From contig SCSO01000350.1 in assembly GCA_004297865.1 (NCBI GenBank), positions 1 through 18,667 of the forward strand: DNA of 18,667 nt. The letters run 5' to 3'. Each line of letters begins with the position of its first letter. The first letter of the stretch is position 1. A program made the position numbers and the translations under genes. Of the stretch, positions 1 through 7,523 are shown piece by piece. The notes under the pieces were generated by a model. The model worked only from the letters and a program-made list of their open reading frames with translations, did not search any database and was not told where the DNA came from. Source of the DNA: Legionella sp. GTDB taxonomy: Bacteria > Pseudomonadota > Gammaproteobacteria > Legionellales > Legionellaceae.

Positions 1-96
1 GAAAATTTGGGCAAAAGTTTTTCAACCATGGGTTTTTTGGCCTTAGGTTTGATCGCTTTTGTAGCTTTACTTATTTTAATGCTGCGTTATTCCTAG
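1..96 (+). CDS. C-terminal end of a membrane protein (5' end outside window)
   Basis: Frame 1 is open from the first base to a TAG at 94-96 and encodes 31 residues. They begin ENLGKSFSTM and then form one hydrophobic segment of about 20 residues (GFLALGLIAFVALLILML) ending RYS. This looks like the last transmembrane helix of an integral membrane protein, for example a transporter of the MFS type, but there is not enough sequence to name a family. A hairpin terminator follows 5 bp after the stop codon, which supports this being a real gene end. The gene converges on hspQ. Confidence 0.55.
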   Translation, partial: ENLGKSFSTMGFLALGLIAFVALLILMLRYS

Positions 97-101
97 ATTA
101 T

Positions 102-130
102 TCAGCGGCAAAACAGCGTTCTGCCGCTGA
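102..130 (+). terminator. Hairpin terminator between convergent genes
   Basis: TCAGCGGCA (102-110) pairs perfectly with TGCCGCTGA (122-130). After one mismatch, AAC/GTT extends the stem to an AGC triloop. The + strand side is followed by CTTTGTTT, a partial U-tract, so it fits a Rho-independent terminator for the left-hand gene. On the minus strand the hairpin lies just after the hspQ stop but lacks a U-run, so it would work only weakly in that direction. Confidence 0.6.
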
Positions 131-136
131 CTTTGT

Positions 137-448
137 TTAGTGCGTGGAGTGCAAATTACGATAATCACCTTCATGACCGCGTAAATAATTACGTAGGTTA
201 GGGTTATTAATCGGCTTGGTATCAGGATCTGCTATCAGCAAACATTCTTCGACATAGGTCATTTGACTGCTTTCATCCACTAAAAGTCTGTACCAGGGAT
301 TACGAGTAGCGAAATCGTGCTTTTCTGCTTGAGGATTGTAAGAGCCAGACGCTTGAAATAAAGGATCAACATCTACCACTATAGCTCGGTAACGAATGCG
401 TTTATGAACTACTACATCTCCGATGTTAAACTTGGCTACTTTATTCAT
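137..448 (-). CDS. hspQ: Heat shock protein HspQ (YccV-like)
   Basis: This 103-residue protein of the HspQ/YccV family is about the size of E. coli HspQ (105 aa). The family pattern is visible: FNIGDVVVHKRIRYRAIVVDVDP near the N-terminus, NPWYRLLVDE at about 50-59 and TYVEECL at 64-70. E. coli HspQ has been described as a hemimethylated-DNA-binding heat shock protein and as a specificity factor for Lon protease; that role is taken from the family. Two ATGs lie in tandem. AAGGAG is only 3 nt from the first but 6 nt from the second (446-448), so the second is chosen. The gene is third in the panD-tatC-hspQ set, 46 bp after tatC. No convincing sigma-32 promoter was found in the short gap, so it is probably co-transcribed. 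Confidence 0.85.
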   Translation of the reverse strand: MNKVAKFNIGDVVVHKRIRYRAIVVDVDPLFQASGSYNPQAEKHDFATRNPWYRLLVDESSQMTYVEECLLIADPDTKPINNPNLRNYLRGHEGDYRNLHSTH

Positions 449-494
449 CATACGCTCCTTTTTATTGAGCCCTCTGATGACTGTATCGGATAGT

Positions 495-1223
495 TTAAGT
501 ATATCTTGAGGATGATTTCAGCCCGATTTTTAAATCCCATTGAAAACGAGCTAAAAGTAGACCTAATTCATAAAGAAAACAAAGGGGTAGCGCTAGCATG
601 ACCTGAGAGAAAACATCAGGAGGGGTCAATAACATCCCAATGGTGAAGGCTGCTACTATCCAATAAGGCCTTAACTGTCGCAGAGTTTGTACGGTCACTA
701 GCCGTAAACGTACTAAAACTAAACAAATTAAAGGCACTTGAAAGCTCAAGCCAAATAGAATCAACATGCGGGTAATAAAATCAATGGCATCGGCCATATC
801 GGGCATGAAGCGTACGGCTTTGGGCATGGCTTGAGTAAAGAATTGAAACATAAAAGGCAGTACAAAAAAGAAGCAAAACAACACGCCAATGAGAAATAAT
901 AAAATACTCAATAACACCACACTACGTAGATGGTTCTTTTCCCGGGTGTATAGTCCGGGGCTAATAAAGCGCCAGAGTTGTAGTAAAGCAAAGGGAGTGG
1001 TTAATAAAAAAGCAGCATCAGCTGCCAATTTCAGTGGAGTAAAGACTGGCGATGTGACTTGTGTGGCAATTAAATGATCTTCTGCATGTAAAGAATGCAA
1101 AAGAGGACTAACTAATAGCTTAAAAAGTTCGTCGGTGTAGAAGAAAAAGAAAGCAAATAAACTTCCAAAAAAAACCAGGGTATGTAGGGTGCGTCGGCGT
1201 AATTCCAATAAATGGTTTAGCAT
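495..1223 (-). CDS. tatC: Sec-independent (twin-arginine) translocase subunit TatC
   Basis: This 242-residue, six-helix inner-membrane protein is the TatC receptor core, which with TatB recognises twin-arginine signal peptides and with TatA exports folded proteins. Diagnostic stretches are HLLELRRR at residues 4-11 (the cytoplasmic N-terminal Glu-Arg motif), SPGLYTREK at 89-96 with the conserved Glu95 of the first cytoplasmic loop, and LLTPPDVFSQ at 198-207, which is the same in E. coli TatC. The start ATG has AAGGGG 6 nt upstream. The N-terminus is about ten residues shorter than E. coli TatC but keeps the motif. It lies 18 bp after panD and is probably in the same transcript. It is separated by about 12 kb from tatA and tatB, with which it usually forms an operon in enterobacteria. 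Confidence 0.95.
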   Translation of the reverse strand: MLNHLLELRRRTLHTLVFFGSLFAFFFFYTDELFKLLVSPLLHSLHAEDHLIATQVTSPVFTPLKLAADAAFLLTTPFALLQLWRFISPGLYTREKNHLRSVVLLSILLFLIGVLFCFFFVLPFMFQFFTQAMPKAVRFMPDMADAIDFITRMLILFGLSFQVPLICLVLVRLRLVTVQTLRQLRPYWIVAAFTIGMLLTPPDVFSQVMLALPLCFLYELGLLLARFQWDLKIGLKSSSRYT

Positions 1224-1241
1224 AGATTTCCCCTTATTTGA

Positions 1242-1643
1242 TTAAGCCTCAAAAACTAAACGATTTTTAACCCCTACTCGTTCGGGTCTAATCTCTTTAA
1301 ACCGATTAAATTGATCAACAAAAACAACAGTTGGCACCAAACTGTGGCAATCTTCTTCTAAAACCTGGCCAAATGAAGCGATTATGATGAGATCTCCCAG
1401 AGAGACCAAATGAGCCGCTGCCCCATTAACACAAATATCCGTAGAGCCCTTCTCTCCAGTAATGGCGTAAGTCTCGAAACGAGTTCCTGCGGTGATATTC
1501 CATACGTTAACCGCTTCATAGGGAAGGATGTTGGCTGCTTGCAAAAGCTCGGGAGCAATAGTGATACTGCCTTCATAATCCAAATCTGCTTGCGTGACAC
1601 GAGCGCGATGAATCTTGGATTTTAACATTTTACGGTAGGACAT
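1242..1643 (-). CDS. panD: Aspartate 1-decarboxylase PanD
   Basis: PanD converts L-aspartate to beta-alanine for pantothenate and coenzyme A synthesis in the cytoplasm. The product is 133 aa, a little longer than the E. coli enzyme (126 aa). The self-cleavage site Gly25-Ser26 lies in the DYEGS motif; Ser26 becomes the pyruvoyl cofactor. Arg55, Thr58 and Tyr59 match E. coli active-site residues Arg54, Thr57 and Tyr58, and the VNGAAAH loop is at 72-78. The start used has GAGG about 10 nt upstream; the internal Met6 has no ribosome site. It is the first gene of the panD-tatC-hspQ cluster, has its own candidate promoter, and is divergent from rsmA. No other pan gene is visible nearby. Confidence 0.95.
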   Translation of the reverse strand: MSYRKMLKSKIHRARVTQADLDYEGSITIAPELLQAANILPYEAVNVWNITAGTRFETYAITGEKGSTDICVNGAAAHLVSLGDLIIIASFGQVLEEDCHSLVPTVVFVDQFNRFKEIRPERVGVKNRLVFEA

Positions 1644-1676
1644 AATTTATAAACCTCGGAATCTTTTTGATGGGGA

Positions 1677-1705
1677 ATTTTACCCCTTCTTGTAGGTTGG
1701 GTCGA
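1677..1705 (-). promoter_or_regulatory. Candidate sigma-70 promoter of panD-tatC-hspQ
   Basis: On the minus strand TCGACC (1700-1705; 4/6 to TTGACA) and TAAAAT (1677-1682; 5/6 to TATAAT) are separated by 17 bp. Transcription would start near 1670, giving a leader of about 26 nt that contains the GAGG ribosome site of panD. The -10 box sits inside a short GGGG...CCCC inverted repeat (1672-1686), which could be an operator or chance. Confidence 0.45.
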
Positions 1706-1721
1706 GCTCTGAGTGATTCCC

Positions 1722-1739
1722 TAGGATAATTAGGATAAC
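1722..1739. repeat. Tandem 9-bp repeat in the panD/rsmA divergent promoter region
   Basis: TAGGATAAT (1722-1730) is followed directly by TAGGATAAC (1731-1739), with 8 of 9 bases identical. The second copy covers the position expected for the -35 box of the rsmA promoter. It could be a binding site for a regulator or a small duplication; there is no direct evidence of function. Confidence 0.5.
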
Positions 1740-1753
1740 TCGCCCAAGCACGT

Positions 1754-1759
1754 TATAAT
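1754..1759 (+). promoter_or_regulatory. -10 element of the rsmA operon promoter
   Basis: There is a perfect TATAAT at 1754-1759. The -35 region 17 bp upstream (TAGGAT) is a poor match and lies in the tandem repeat, so the promoter may depend on an activator or be weak. A start near 1766 would leave the GTG at 1772 without a ribosome site, but fits the GTG at 1790 with its AAAGG. Confidence 0.5.
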
Positions 1760-1789
1760 TGCGCTTTTCTTGTGTTTAAAGGTGATCAA

Positions 1790-2560
1790 GTGAGGCATAG
1801 CCCACGTAAGCGTTTTGGTCAGAATTTCTTGCAAAATCAGCATGTCATTCAAGATATTATAAACGTAATCAATCCGCAACCGGATGATAATATTCTCGAA
1901 ATAGGCCCAGGTTTAGGGGCATTAACTCAGCCCTTATTGCGCCAATTAAACCAATTAAAAGCGGTCGAAATTGATAGAGACCTGCAAGCCTATTTGAGTG
2001 AATTGCCTATTGCTCAGGGCAAATTGCAATTGATCTCCGCAGATGCTTTAACCGTGGACTACAATCAATTTGGGGATAATTTAAGAATAGTGGGTAATTT
2101 ACCTTATAATATCTCCACGCCCTTACTGATTCATTTGCTGCAATTTGCCTCCTACATTAAAGACATGTACTTTATGTTACAAAAAGAAGTGGTTGAGCGT
2201 ATGGCTTCAGGACCAGGTAGCAAAAATTATGGCCGTTTAAGTGTAATGTTGCAGTATCACTGTGAGGTAGAGCATCTCTTTGACGTGCCACCAGAGGCTT
2301 TTGACCCGCAACCCAAAGTGGATTCTGCCATTGTCCGTCTAAGCCCCCATCAAAATTCTCCTTATGCAGTCGTTGCAGTAGAAAAATTAGGGGAGATCGT
2401 GGCGGCCTCTTTTGCGATGCGCCGTAAAACCCTGATTAATAATCTAAAAGGGGTCATTTCTGCAACAGAATTAAGTGATTTAGGCATTGATGGCACTAAA
2501 AGACCAGAGCAAATTTCCATTGCGGAATATGTCCAACTAGCGAAATTTATTTCCAATTAG
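1790..2560 (+). CDS. rsmA: 16S rRNA (adenine(1518)-N6/adenine(1519)-N6)-dimethyltransferase RsmA (KsgA)
   Basis: RsmA dimethylates two adjacent adenines in the 3' terminal helix of 16S rRNA, using SAM, late in 30S assembly. Numbered from the chosen start, the 256-residue product has RKRFGQNFL at 6-14, the SAM-binding loop EIGPGLG at 37-43, the acidic VEID at 59-62, the catalytic NLPYNIS at 103-109 and FDPQPKVDS at 171-179, all typical of KsgA. The reading frame opens with a GTG at 1772, but AAAGG at 1778-1782 lies 7 nt before the GTG at 1790, and the resulting N-terminus (RHSPRKRFGQ) fits the family, so 1790 is used. It is the first gene of the + strand operon; the next gene starts 35 bp downstream. 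Confidence 0.95.
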   Translation: MRHSPRKRFGQNFLQNQHVIQDIINVINPQPDDNILEIGPGLGALTQPLLRQLNQLKAVEIDRDLQAYLSELPIAQGKLQLISADALTVDYNQFGDNLRIVGNLPYNISTPLLIHLLQFASYIKDMYFMLQKEVVERMASGPGSKNYGRLSVMLQYHCEVEHLFDVPPEAFDPQPKVDSAIVRLSPHQNSPYAVVAVEKLGEIVAASFAMRRKTLINNLKGVISATELSDLGIDGTKRPEQISIAEYVQLAKFISN

Positions 2561-2595
2561 TGTAAAATTAAAGAATAAGAGATTGGGAGGTTGTT

Positions 2596-3924
2596 TTGTT
2601 TCATCGTCAACGTAAAACTAGCTTAGGAACACAAGTTAAATCGATAAAAGATTTGACTCGCATGGTGACACCTGAACAATTTTTGGCAGAAGAAAAGCGT
2701 AAGAATTTATTGATTAAAATGCGTGAGTTAAGTGGCTTAGAAGAATCACGTTATGACAGTTTGTGCTCCGTATTAATCGATAATTTGATCCATTATTGCC
2801 AAAATCTACCCGAAACCGCCAACAGTTATTATGCTCAAGCAGGTGGGTTGGTCGATCATGCGCTCAATCGTACCGAGGCTGCTTTAAGCCTTTTTAACGA
2901 GTTCATGGTATTAGATGTACCCAATTTGTTATCAGAAGAACAAAAATTATGGCAATACGCCTTATATACAGCTGCGGTTTTGCAAGGCATAGGTAAACTA
3001 TTTATCGATTATAAAATTCAGCTCTTCGATAATAATGGGCAATTGTTAAAAGAGTGGAATCCTCTGCTAGAAAGTCTCGATAACACCGGTGCTTATTATG
3101 ATTATGATTTTCAAAAAGAAGCAGAACCGGAATTTCGTCGTCGTTTAAATTTACTCTTAGCGCGCACCTTGATGCCGAGCAGTGGTTTCTCTTGGATTGC
3201 TGGGAATGAACAAGTTTTAGCGGTATGGTTAGCTTTACTTAATGAGGATTCCCGTTCTGCAGGAACCTTAGGCGCGATTTTAATTCGTGCTGACGCAATA
3301 GCTATTCAACGCTATATTTCCGAATTCATGGGCAAAACACACACCAACCGTGTTAGTCGTTATGGCGGAACCTTTTCCGGTGGTACACCAGAGTCTTTAA
3401 TTGAAAAAGAGCAAGCAATAGGTGTGGAGTTTATTCAATGGTTAACCAAGTCCTTAGAAGAAGGACGCATTATGATCAACAAGGCGCCTCTTTTCATGGT
3501 GCCCGGTGGCATGTTGATGTCGCAAGAAATGTATCAATTATTTATGCGCGAGCACCCACAATATAAAAATTGGCAAGCAATACAAAATGGCTTTTTGTCT
3601 TTAGGTTTACATAGTTTGGATGCGAATGGTGATGTGATCAGTCGTTTTGAACAAGCGCATAATCAACAAATTCATAGTGGTGTAGTATTCTCAGAATATG
3701 CCGTAGCTTTACCGGCTACTGTAGAAGTGCATCAGATGAATACGGGTTTGGTGGAAACTATGTCTGCGGTCGATTTAGTGAATAAAGCACAATACACAAC
3801 GCAGTTTACTCAGCAACAAGTTGTAGCCATTCCTTCTTTACAACAGCTAAACGCTACCGGTCAGTGGCAAAACCAAGAGCTCGATACGCAATCGTTAAAA
3901 CCAGGAGCAACTCGCGGTGTCTGA
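2596..3924 (+). CDS. TraI_2/MobH-like domain protein of unknown role with degenerate HD motif
   Basis: This 442-residue protein appears to have the two-domain layout of MobH-type TraI proteins (TraI_2 then TraI_2_C). The N-terminal part has AGGLVDHALNRTEAAL at 82-97, resembling the GGL-x-H-(S/T)-L-EVAL segment of those proteins. It also has AAVLQGIGKLF at 126-136, where HD-type members carry ALLHD(I/L)GK: the metal-binding His-Asp is replaced by Gln130-Gly131, while His88 is kept. The C-terminal part FIQWLTKSLEEG (279-290), MVPGGMLMS (301-309) and WQAIQNGFLSLGLH (326-339) resembles the TraI_2_C domain. The start is TTG at 2596 with GGGAGG 5 nt upstream. The gene lies between rsmA and apaH and overlaps apaH by 8 bp. 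No mobilisation genes are nearby, so a chromosomal, probably non-relaxase role is likely. Family assignment is from remembered motifs. Confidence 0.65.
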   Translation: MFHRQRKTSLGTQVKSIKDLTRMVTPEQFLAEEKRKNLLIKMRELSGLEESRYDSLCSVLIDNLIHYCQNLPETANSYYAQAGGLVDHALNRTEAALSLFNEFMVLDVPNLLSEEQKLWQYALYTAAVLQGIGKLFIDYKIQLFDNNGQLLKEWNPLLESLDNTGAYYDYDFQKEAEPEFRRRLNLLLARTLMPSSGFSWIAGNEQVLAVWLALLNEDSRSAGTLGAILIRADAIAIQRYISEFMGKTHTNRVSRYGGTFSGGTPESLIEKEQAIGVEFIQWLTKSLEEGRIMINKAPLFMVPGGMLMSQEMYQLFMREHPQYKNWQAIQNGFLSLGLHSLDANGDVISRFEQAHNQQIHSGVVFSEYAVALPATVEVHQMNTGLVETMSAVDLVNKAQYTTQFTQQQVVAIPSLQQLNATGQWQNQELDTQSLKPGATRGV

Positions 3925-4729
3925 TTACGCCATTGGTGATCTACAAGGTTGTTATGATCCACTACTCCGTTTACTGGAGCATATAGGTTTTGATGATCGC
4001 AACGATCGTTTATGGTTTGTCGGTGATTTAGTTAATCGCGGTCCCGATTCATTAGCCGTATTACGTTTTATACATACGCTGCCGATTAAACCAGTCATTA
4101 CTTTAGGTAATCATGATTTGCATTTGCTCGGATCATTATTCGGAGGCAGACCTTGGAAAGGTCATGATGACACTTTGCAAGACGTTATGTTGGCTGATGA
4201 CGCGGAAGAATTAGGGCATTGGTTAAGAGCCCAATCCATCTTATATTATTCAGAAGAGCTTAATACGCTCATGTGCCACGCGGGCATTTCTCCTCTTTGG
4301 GATTTGTCGCAAGCACAAGCGTTGGCAAAAGAATTAGAAGCGATGTTAAGTGGTGAGCGCTATCAAGAATTTTTAGCTTTAATGTATGGCAATCAGCCGG
4401 ATCTCTGGTCTGAAGAATTAGTAGGTATTGATCGATTAAAGTTGATCACCAATTGTTTTACCCGTATGCGTTTTTGCGATGCCGAAGGCCGATTGGAATT
4501 AAATTACAAAGGAACAATTAAAGCAGCGCCACCAGGAATTTATCCCTGGTTTGCCGTACCCCATCGTAAAGAGATCCAACCCGATATCGTTTTTGGACAT
4601 TGGGCTGCTTTAATGGGGGAATGCCCAAATCCCAAAATCCACGCCATTGATACTGGTTGTATTTGGGGCGGCCCCTTGACCGCATTACGATTACAAGATA
4701 AACAAAGATTTACAGTGCCTGGAAAATGA
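3917..4729 (+). CDS. apaH: Symmetrical bis(5'-nucleosyl)-tetraphosphatase ApaH
   Basis: ApaH hydrolyses Ap4A symmetrically to two ADP and removes Np4-type caps from RNA in the cytoplasm. The metallophosphoesterase motifs are in order: GDLQG at 7-11, GDLVNRGPDS at 36-45, GNHD at 64-67, HAG at 121-123 and GHWA at 227-230, with the family ending DTGCIWGGPLTALRL at 245-259. At 270 aa it is close to E. coli ApaH (280 aa). The start is GTG at 3917 with AGGAG about 9 nt upstream, inside the end of the TraI-like gene (8-bp overlap), which suggests translational coupling. rsmA and apaH are also neighbours in E. coli, where apaG lies between them; here a different gene occupies that position. Confidence 0.95.
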   Translation: MSDYAIGDLQGCYDPLLRLLEHIGFDDRNDRLWFVGDLVNRGPDSLAVLRFIHTLPIKPVITLGNHDLHLLGSLFGGRPWKGHDDTLQDVMLADDAEELGHWLRAQSILYYSEELNTLMCHAGISPLWDLSQAQALAKELEAMLSGERYQEFLALMYGNQPDLWSEELVGIDRLKLITNCFTRMRFCDAEGRLELNYKGTIKAAPPGIYPWFAVPHRKEIQPDIVFGHWAALMGECPNPKIHAIDTGCIWGGPLTALRLQDKQRFTVPGK

Positions 4730-6384
4730 ATCATAACAAAGTGATGTGCTCCGTGAATTTTAAAAAAATACCCAGAATGCTATTACCGATTTTCCTGATC
4801 TTAGGTTTATGCAGCCCTGTACTCTGTGCAGCGCAAAAAACACCTTCCGTGCATCGCAATTTGTATAACTGGACGAATGATCCTAACGCAGAGGCACTTC
4901 GAGTTAAAGAAGCAGCAGGACGTTTACGTACAGCGATCAATAATCCAGAGTTTATGTTACATCATTGGATAGAGTTACCTACTTCGCCTGATTCACATCA
5001 CAAAGCAATTTTAAAATTAAGTCTGCGCGAAGCAATTTTATTGGCTTTGCGTTATAACGCGAATATTCAAAACGCAGAATTAGATCGTATTATACAACGT
5101 TATCAATTACGTCTTGCTAATAATGAATTTGAATTGCAATACGCGCTGGGTGCTTCGGGGTTAACGCAAAAAAGTACTTTTAATGGAATAGGTAGTGCCA
5201 GTTCCAATAGTTTTATTGCCAGTCCAGAATTTAATTTAAAAACGAAATTGGGCACACAGGCAAATTTATCCATTCCTAATAATGTGTCTGGAGCAAATGG
5301 CTATAGCCCTCTGTTGAGCTTTTCTATTACTCAACCCTTATTACGTGGTTTTGGTAAATCCATTAATGAAGTGGGTTTGTTAAACGCGCAAGATATAGAG
5401 TGGCTGAACAAACTGAATTTACAACAATCGGTGATTGATCAAGTCACCCAAGTGATTATTTCATATCGTTCCTTAGTTTTAAGTGGTAATAATTTACAAA
5501 ACCAACGATTACAATTAAAAGAAGCACAAAAGTCTTATGAGATTAATGAGAAAAAAATCGAGGCTGGTCAATTAGAGCCTACTGGAAACGTACAGCAATC
5601 TTATCAAATTGAATCTTTAAGTTTATTAGTAGAGCAAGCGGAAAATGATTTTAAAACCGCGTCGCAAGATCTTTTACAAACTATTGGGCTTGCTCCCTTT
5701 ATGCGTTTGTCCGTGCCTAGCGATGTTGCTTTAAATAAAATTATTATTCCTGATTTACAACAATCCATTGATATCGCACTTAATCATAATGCTGCTTATC
5801 TGGCATTAAAAATGGCACTCCGTGCTGACGAACGTGCCTACAAGGTTGCTAAAAATCAACAACTCTGGCAATTGGATCTCTCCGGCAGCGTACAAAGTGG
5901 CATTGCCAGTGATGTGACCGGGACTAACATTGGTGGCTTAAGAGGTGTGTATAGCGGTGATAATCTCACCGAAGCAGCCAGAATTACTTTAACGGTGCCT
6001 TTACATGATATTGGTCGGCGTAGCCAATTAATCAACTCCAAAGTACGTTTGGAAAAAGATCGCTTAAATTTAATTGCGGCGAAAAGAGCACTGATTACTA
6101 ACATTACTAACACCGTACATAATATAGAAAGCTTGGCAAAACGTTATCAACTTGCGGTTAAACAAGTAAAGCTAGCTGAGCAATCTTATGCCCTCGAAAA
6201 GAAAAAACAACAAGCAGGCATTTCTTCCGCTTTGGATGTTAACAATACGCAAAACCAATTGATCCAAGCTCAATCAGGATTGATTGGTGCTAAAATTGCG
6301 TATCTCAATCAATTATCCACGCTGCAAAGGACTTTAGGAACGACGCTGGACTATTGGCAAATTAAACTAAGGTATGGCGAATGA
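4726..6384 (+). CDS. TolC-family outer membrane efflux protein
   Basis: This 552-residue protein resembles outer-membrane factors of the TolC family, which form the outer-membrane and periplasmic channel of tripartite pumps. The N-terminus has basic residues, a hydrophobic stretch at about 18-33 and a likely signal peptidase site around LCAAQ (33-37). After a linker rich in charged residues, LSLREAILLALRYNANIQNAEL (98-119) is the typical start of the first OEP repeat. Long Gln/Leu/Lys-rich helices follow, and a second repeat begins near LQQSIDIALNHNAAY (about 344-358). It ends with the long helix AQSGLIGAKIAYLNQLSTLQRTLGTTLDYW. The ATG overlaps the apaH stop (ATGA, 4726-4729) with only a weak ribosome site, so reinitiation is likely. 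The adaptor and ABC genes follow with overlaps. The substrate cannot be told from sequence. Confidence 0.88.
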   Translation: MNHNKVMCSVNFKKIPRMLLPIFLILGLCSPVLCAAQKTPSVHRNLYNWTNDPNAEALRVKEAAGRLRTAINNPEFMLHHWIELPTSPDSHHKAILKLSLREAILLALRYNANIQNAELDRIIQRYQLRLANNEFELQYALGASGLTQKSTFNGIGSASSNSFIASPEFNLKTKLGTQANLSIPNNVSGANGYSPLLSFSITQPLLRGFGKSINEVGLLNAQDIEWLNKLNLQQSVIDQVTQVIISYRSLVLSGNNLQNQRLQLKEAQKSYEINEKKIEAGQLEPTGNVQQSYQIESLSLLVEQAENDFKTASQDLLQTIGLAPFMRLSVPSDVALNKIIIPDLQQSIDIALNHNAAYLALKMALRADERAYKVAKNQQLWQLDLSGSVQSGIASDVTGTNIGGLRGVYSGDNLTEAARITLTVPLHDIGRRSQLINSKVRLEKDRLNLIAAKRALITNITNTVHNIESLAKRYQLAVKQVKLAEQSYALEKKKQQAGISSALDVNNTQNQLIQAQSGLIGAKIAYLNQLSTLQRTLGTTLDYWQIKLRYGE

Positions 6385-7523
6385 TGAATTATTGTAAAAT
6401 AATCTTGATTACAGTGTGTTTTCTGACTCTCAGTGCTTGTAGTCGTGAAAGCAATCCTAAACACTCTGGAAATACTTACGAGGTCAAACCACAGGTGATG
6501 CACAAAACCTTGCATTTTACCGGCACGGTGCAACCTTTACATGAGAGTACTTTAAGCAGTCCTATGGAAGCCGTGGTGGAAAGCATGCATTTTCATTATG
6601 GTCAGATGGTTAAAAAAGGCGATGTAATTCTCACTTTGAATTCCAACGAATTACAAAAATTATATAACGACACGTTGACGGATTATCTTAAAGCCAAAGA
6701 CAGTTACAACATCGCTAAAGCAAAGTTTGTAGGTACCCAAGATTTATGGGACGCAGGTTTGTTGTCTAAAAATAATTATTTAAGCGAAAAATCCAGTGTG
6801 GACAATGCGCGAGTAAGTCTCATGCAATCCACTAGAAAGTTGACAGAAATGTTAGAAAAAATGGACGACACGCATTCGCAAAATTTATCTCAACTCAGTT
6901 TGGCGGATTTTGAAAAAGTCCGTAAAATTCTTACAGCCAATCATAATTTAATTCAAATAAAAGCACCTAGTGATGGCGTATTGCTGTATCCGCCTAAATC
7001 CAATGAAGATAAAACTAACCGTGTTGGGGTTGGATCTAATTTGAAACCTGGTCAAGTGATAGGTTTAGTGGGTGATTTACAAGGAATAAGTATAGAGATT
7101 GATGTGCCAGAAATTGATATTGATAAAATTCGTCCAGGTATGAAGGCCACCATTAGCGGTATTGCTTTTGGTAAACATCAATTGAAAGGCGAGTTGGTAG
7201 CTGTCAATGCGCAAGCTTCGAGTACTAATGGCGGAGGTCTTCCTTCTTTTACAGCGGTTGTTGAAGTTAAGCAATTAACCAAAGAGCAGCAGCCCTGGAT
7301 TAAAGTGGGCATGAGTGCTGCCATTGAATTAAATGTGGATAATGATAATCAATTGTTAATTCCAATTTCAGCAGTGAAACGCGAAAAAGGAAATAGCATC
7401 GTCAATGTGCAACTCGCGCAAGGCACCATAGAAAAACGGATCATTACTACCGGACCTGCGCAAGCGGATTCCGTTGTCATTGAATCGGGTTTGAAAAACG
7501 GAGAAGTGGTGCTGTATGACTGA
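6381..7523 (+). CDS. Efflux adaptor lipoprotein of the HlyD/MacA type
   Basis: This 380-residue periplasmic adaptor links an inner-membrane ABC pump to the TolC-like channel. The N-terminus is a lipoprotein signal with lipobox LSAC (Cys20), so it is predicted to be lipid-anchored rather than held by a transmembrane helix. The first lipoyl half is at about 55-87 (SSPMEAVVESMHFHYGQMVKKGD), a helical hairpin at about 88-185, and the second lipoyl half at 190-203 (LIQIKAPSDGVLLY). A beta-barrel with RPGMKATISG (251-260) and a membrane-proximal domain with LLIPISAV (325-332) follow. It overlaps the preceding gene by ATGA; a second ATG lies directly after the first, and either could start translation. 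It overlaps the ATPase gene by 8 bp. It resembles MacA, but the split MacB arrangement and lipid anchor differ from E. coli MacA. Confidence 0.88.
   Translation: MMNYCKIILITVCFLTLSACSRESNPKHSGNTYEVKPQVMHKTLHFTGTVQPLHESTLSSPMEAVVESMHFHYGQMVKKGDVILTLNSNELQKLYNDTLTDYLKAKDSYNIAKAKFVGTQDLWDAGLLSKNNYLSEKSSVDNARVSLMQSTRKLTEMLEKMDDTHSQNLSQLSLADFEKVRKILTANHNLIQIKAPSDGVLLYPPKSNEDKTNRVGVGSNLKPGQVIGLVGDLQGISIEIDVPEIDIDKIRPGMKATISGIAFGKHQLKGELVAVNAQASSTNGGGLPSFTAVVEVKQLTKEQQPWIKVGMSAAIELNVDNDNQLLIPISAVKREKGNSIVNVQLAQGTIEKRIITTGPAQADSVVIESGLKNGEVVLYD

Noticed and set aside
449..520. Possible sigma-32 or sigma-70 promoter directly upstream of hspQ
   Set aside because: CTTAAA and TATACT occur on the minus strand, but no matching partner box lies at the correct spacing; the gene is more simply read from the panD promoter.
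889..1077. Short + strand open frame opposite tatC
   Set aside because: It lies wholly inside tatC on the other strand, has no ribosome site and resembles no family; tatC explains the conservation.
2596..3924. Integrated plasmid or conjugative element suggested by the TraI-like gene
   Set aside because: There are no oriT-like repeats, integrase, coupling protein or transfer genes nearby, and the gene is embedded between rsmA and apaH with coding overlap.
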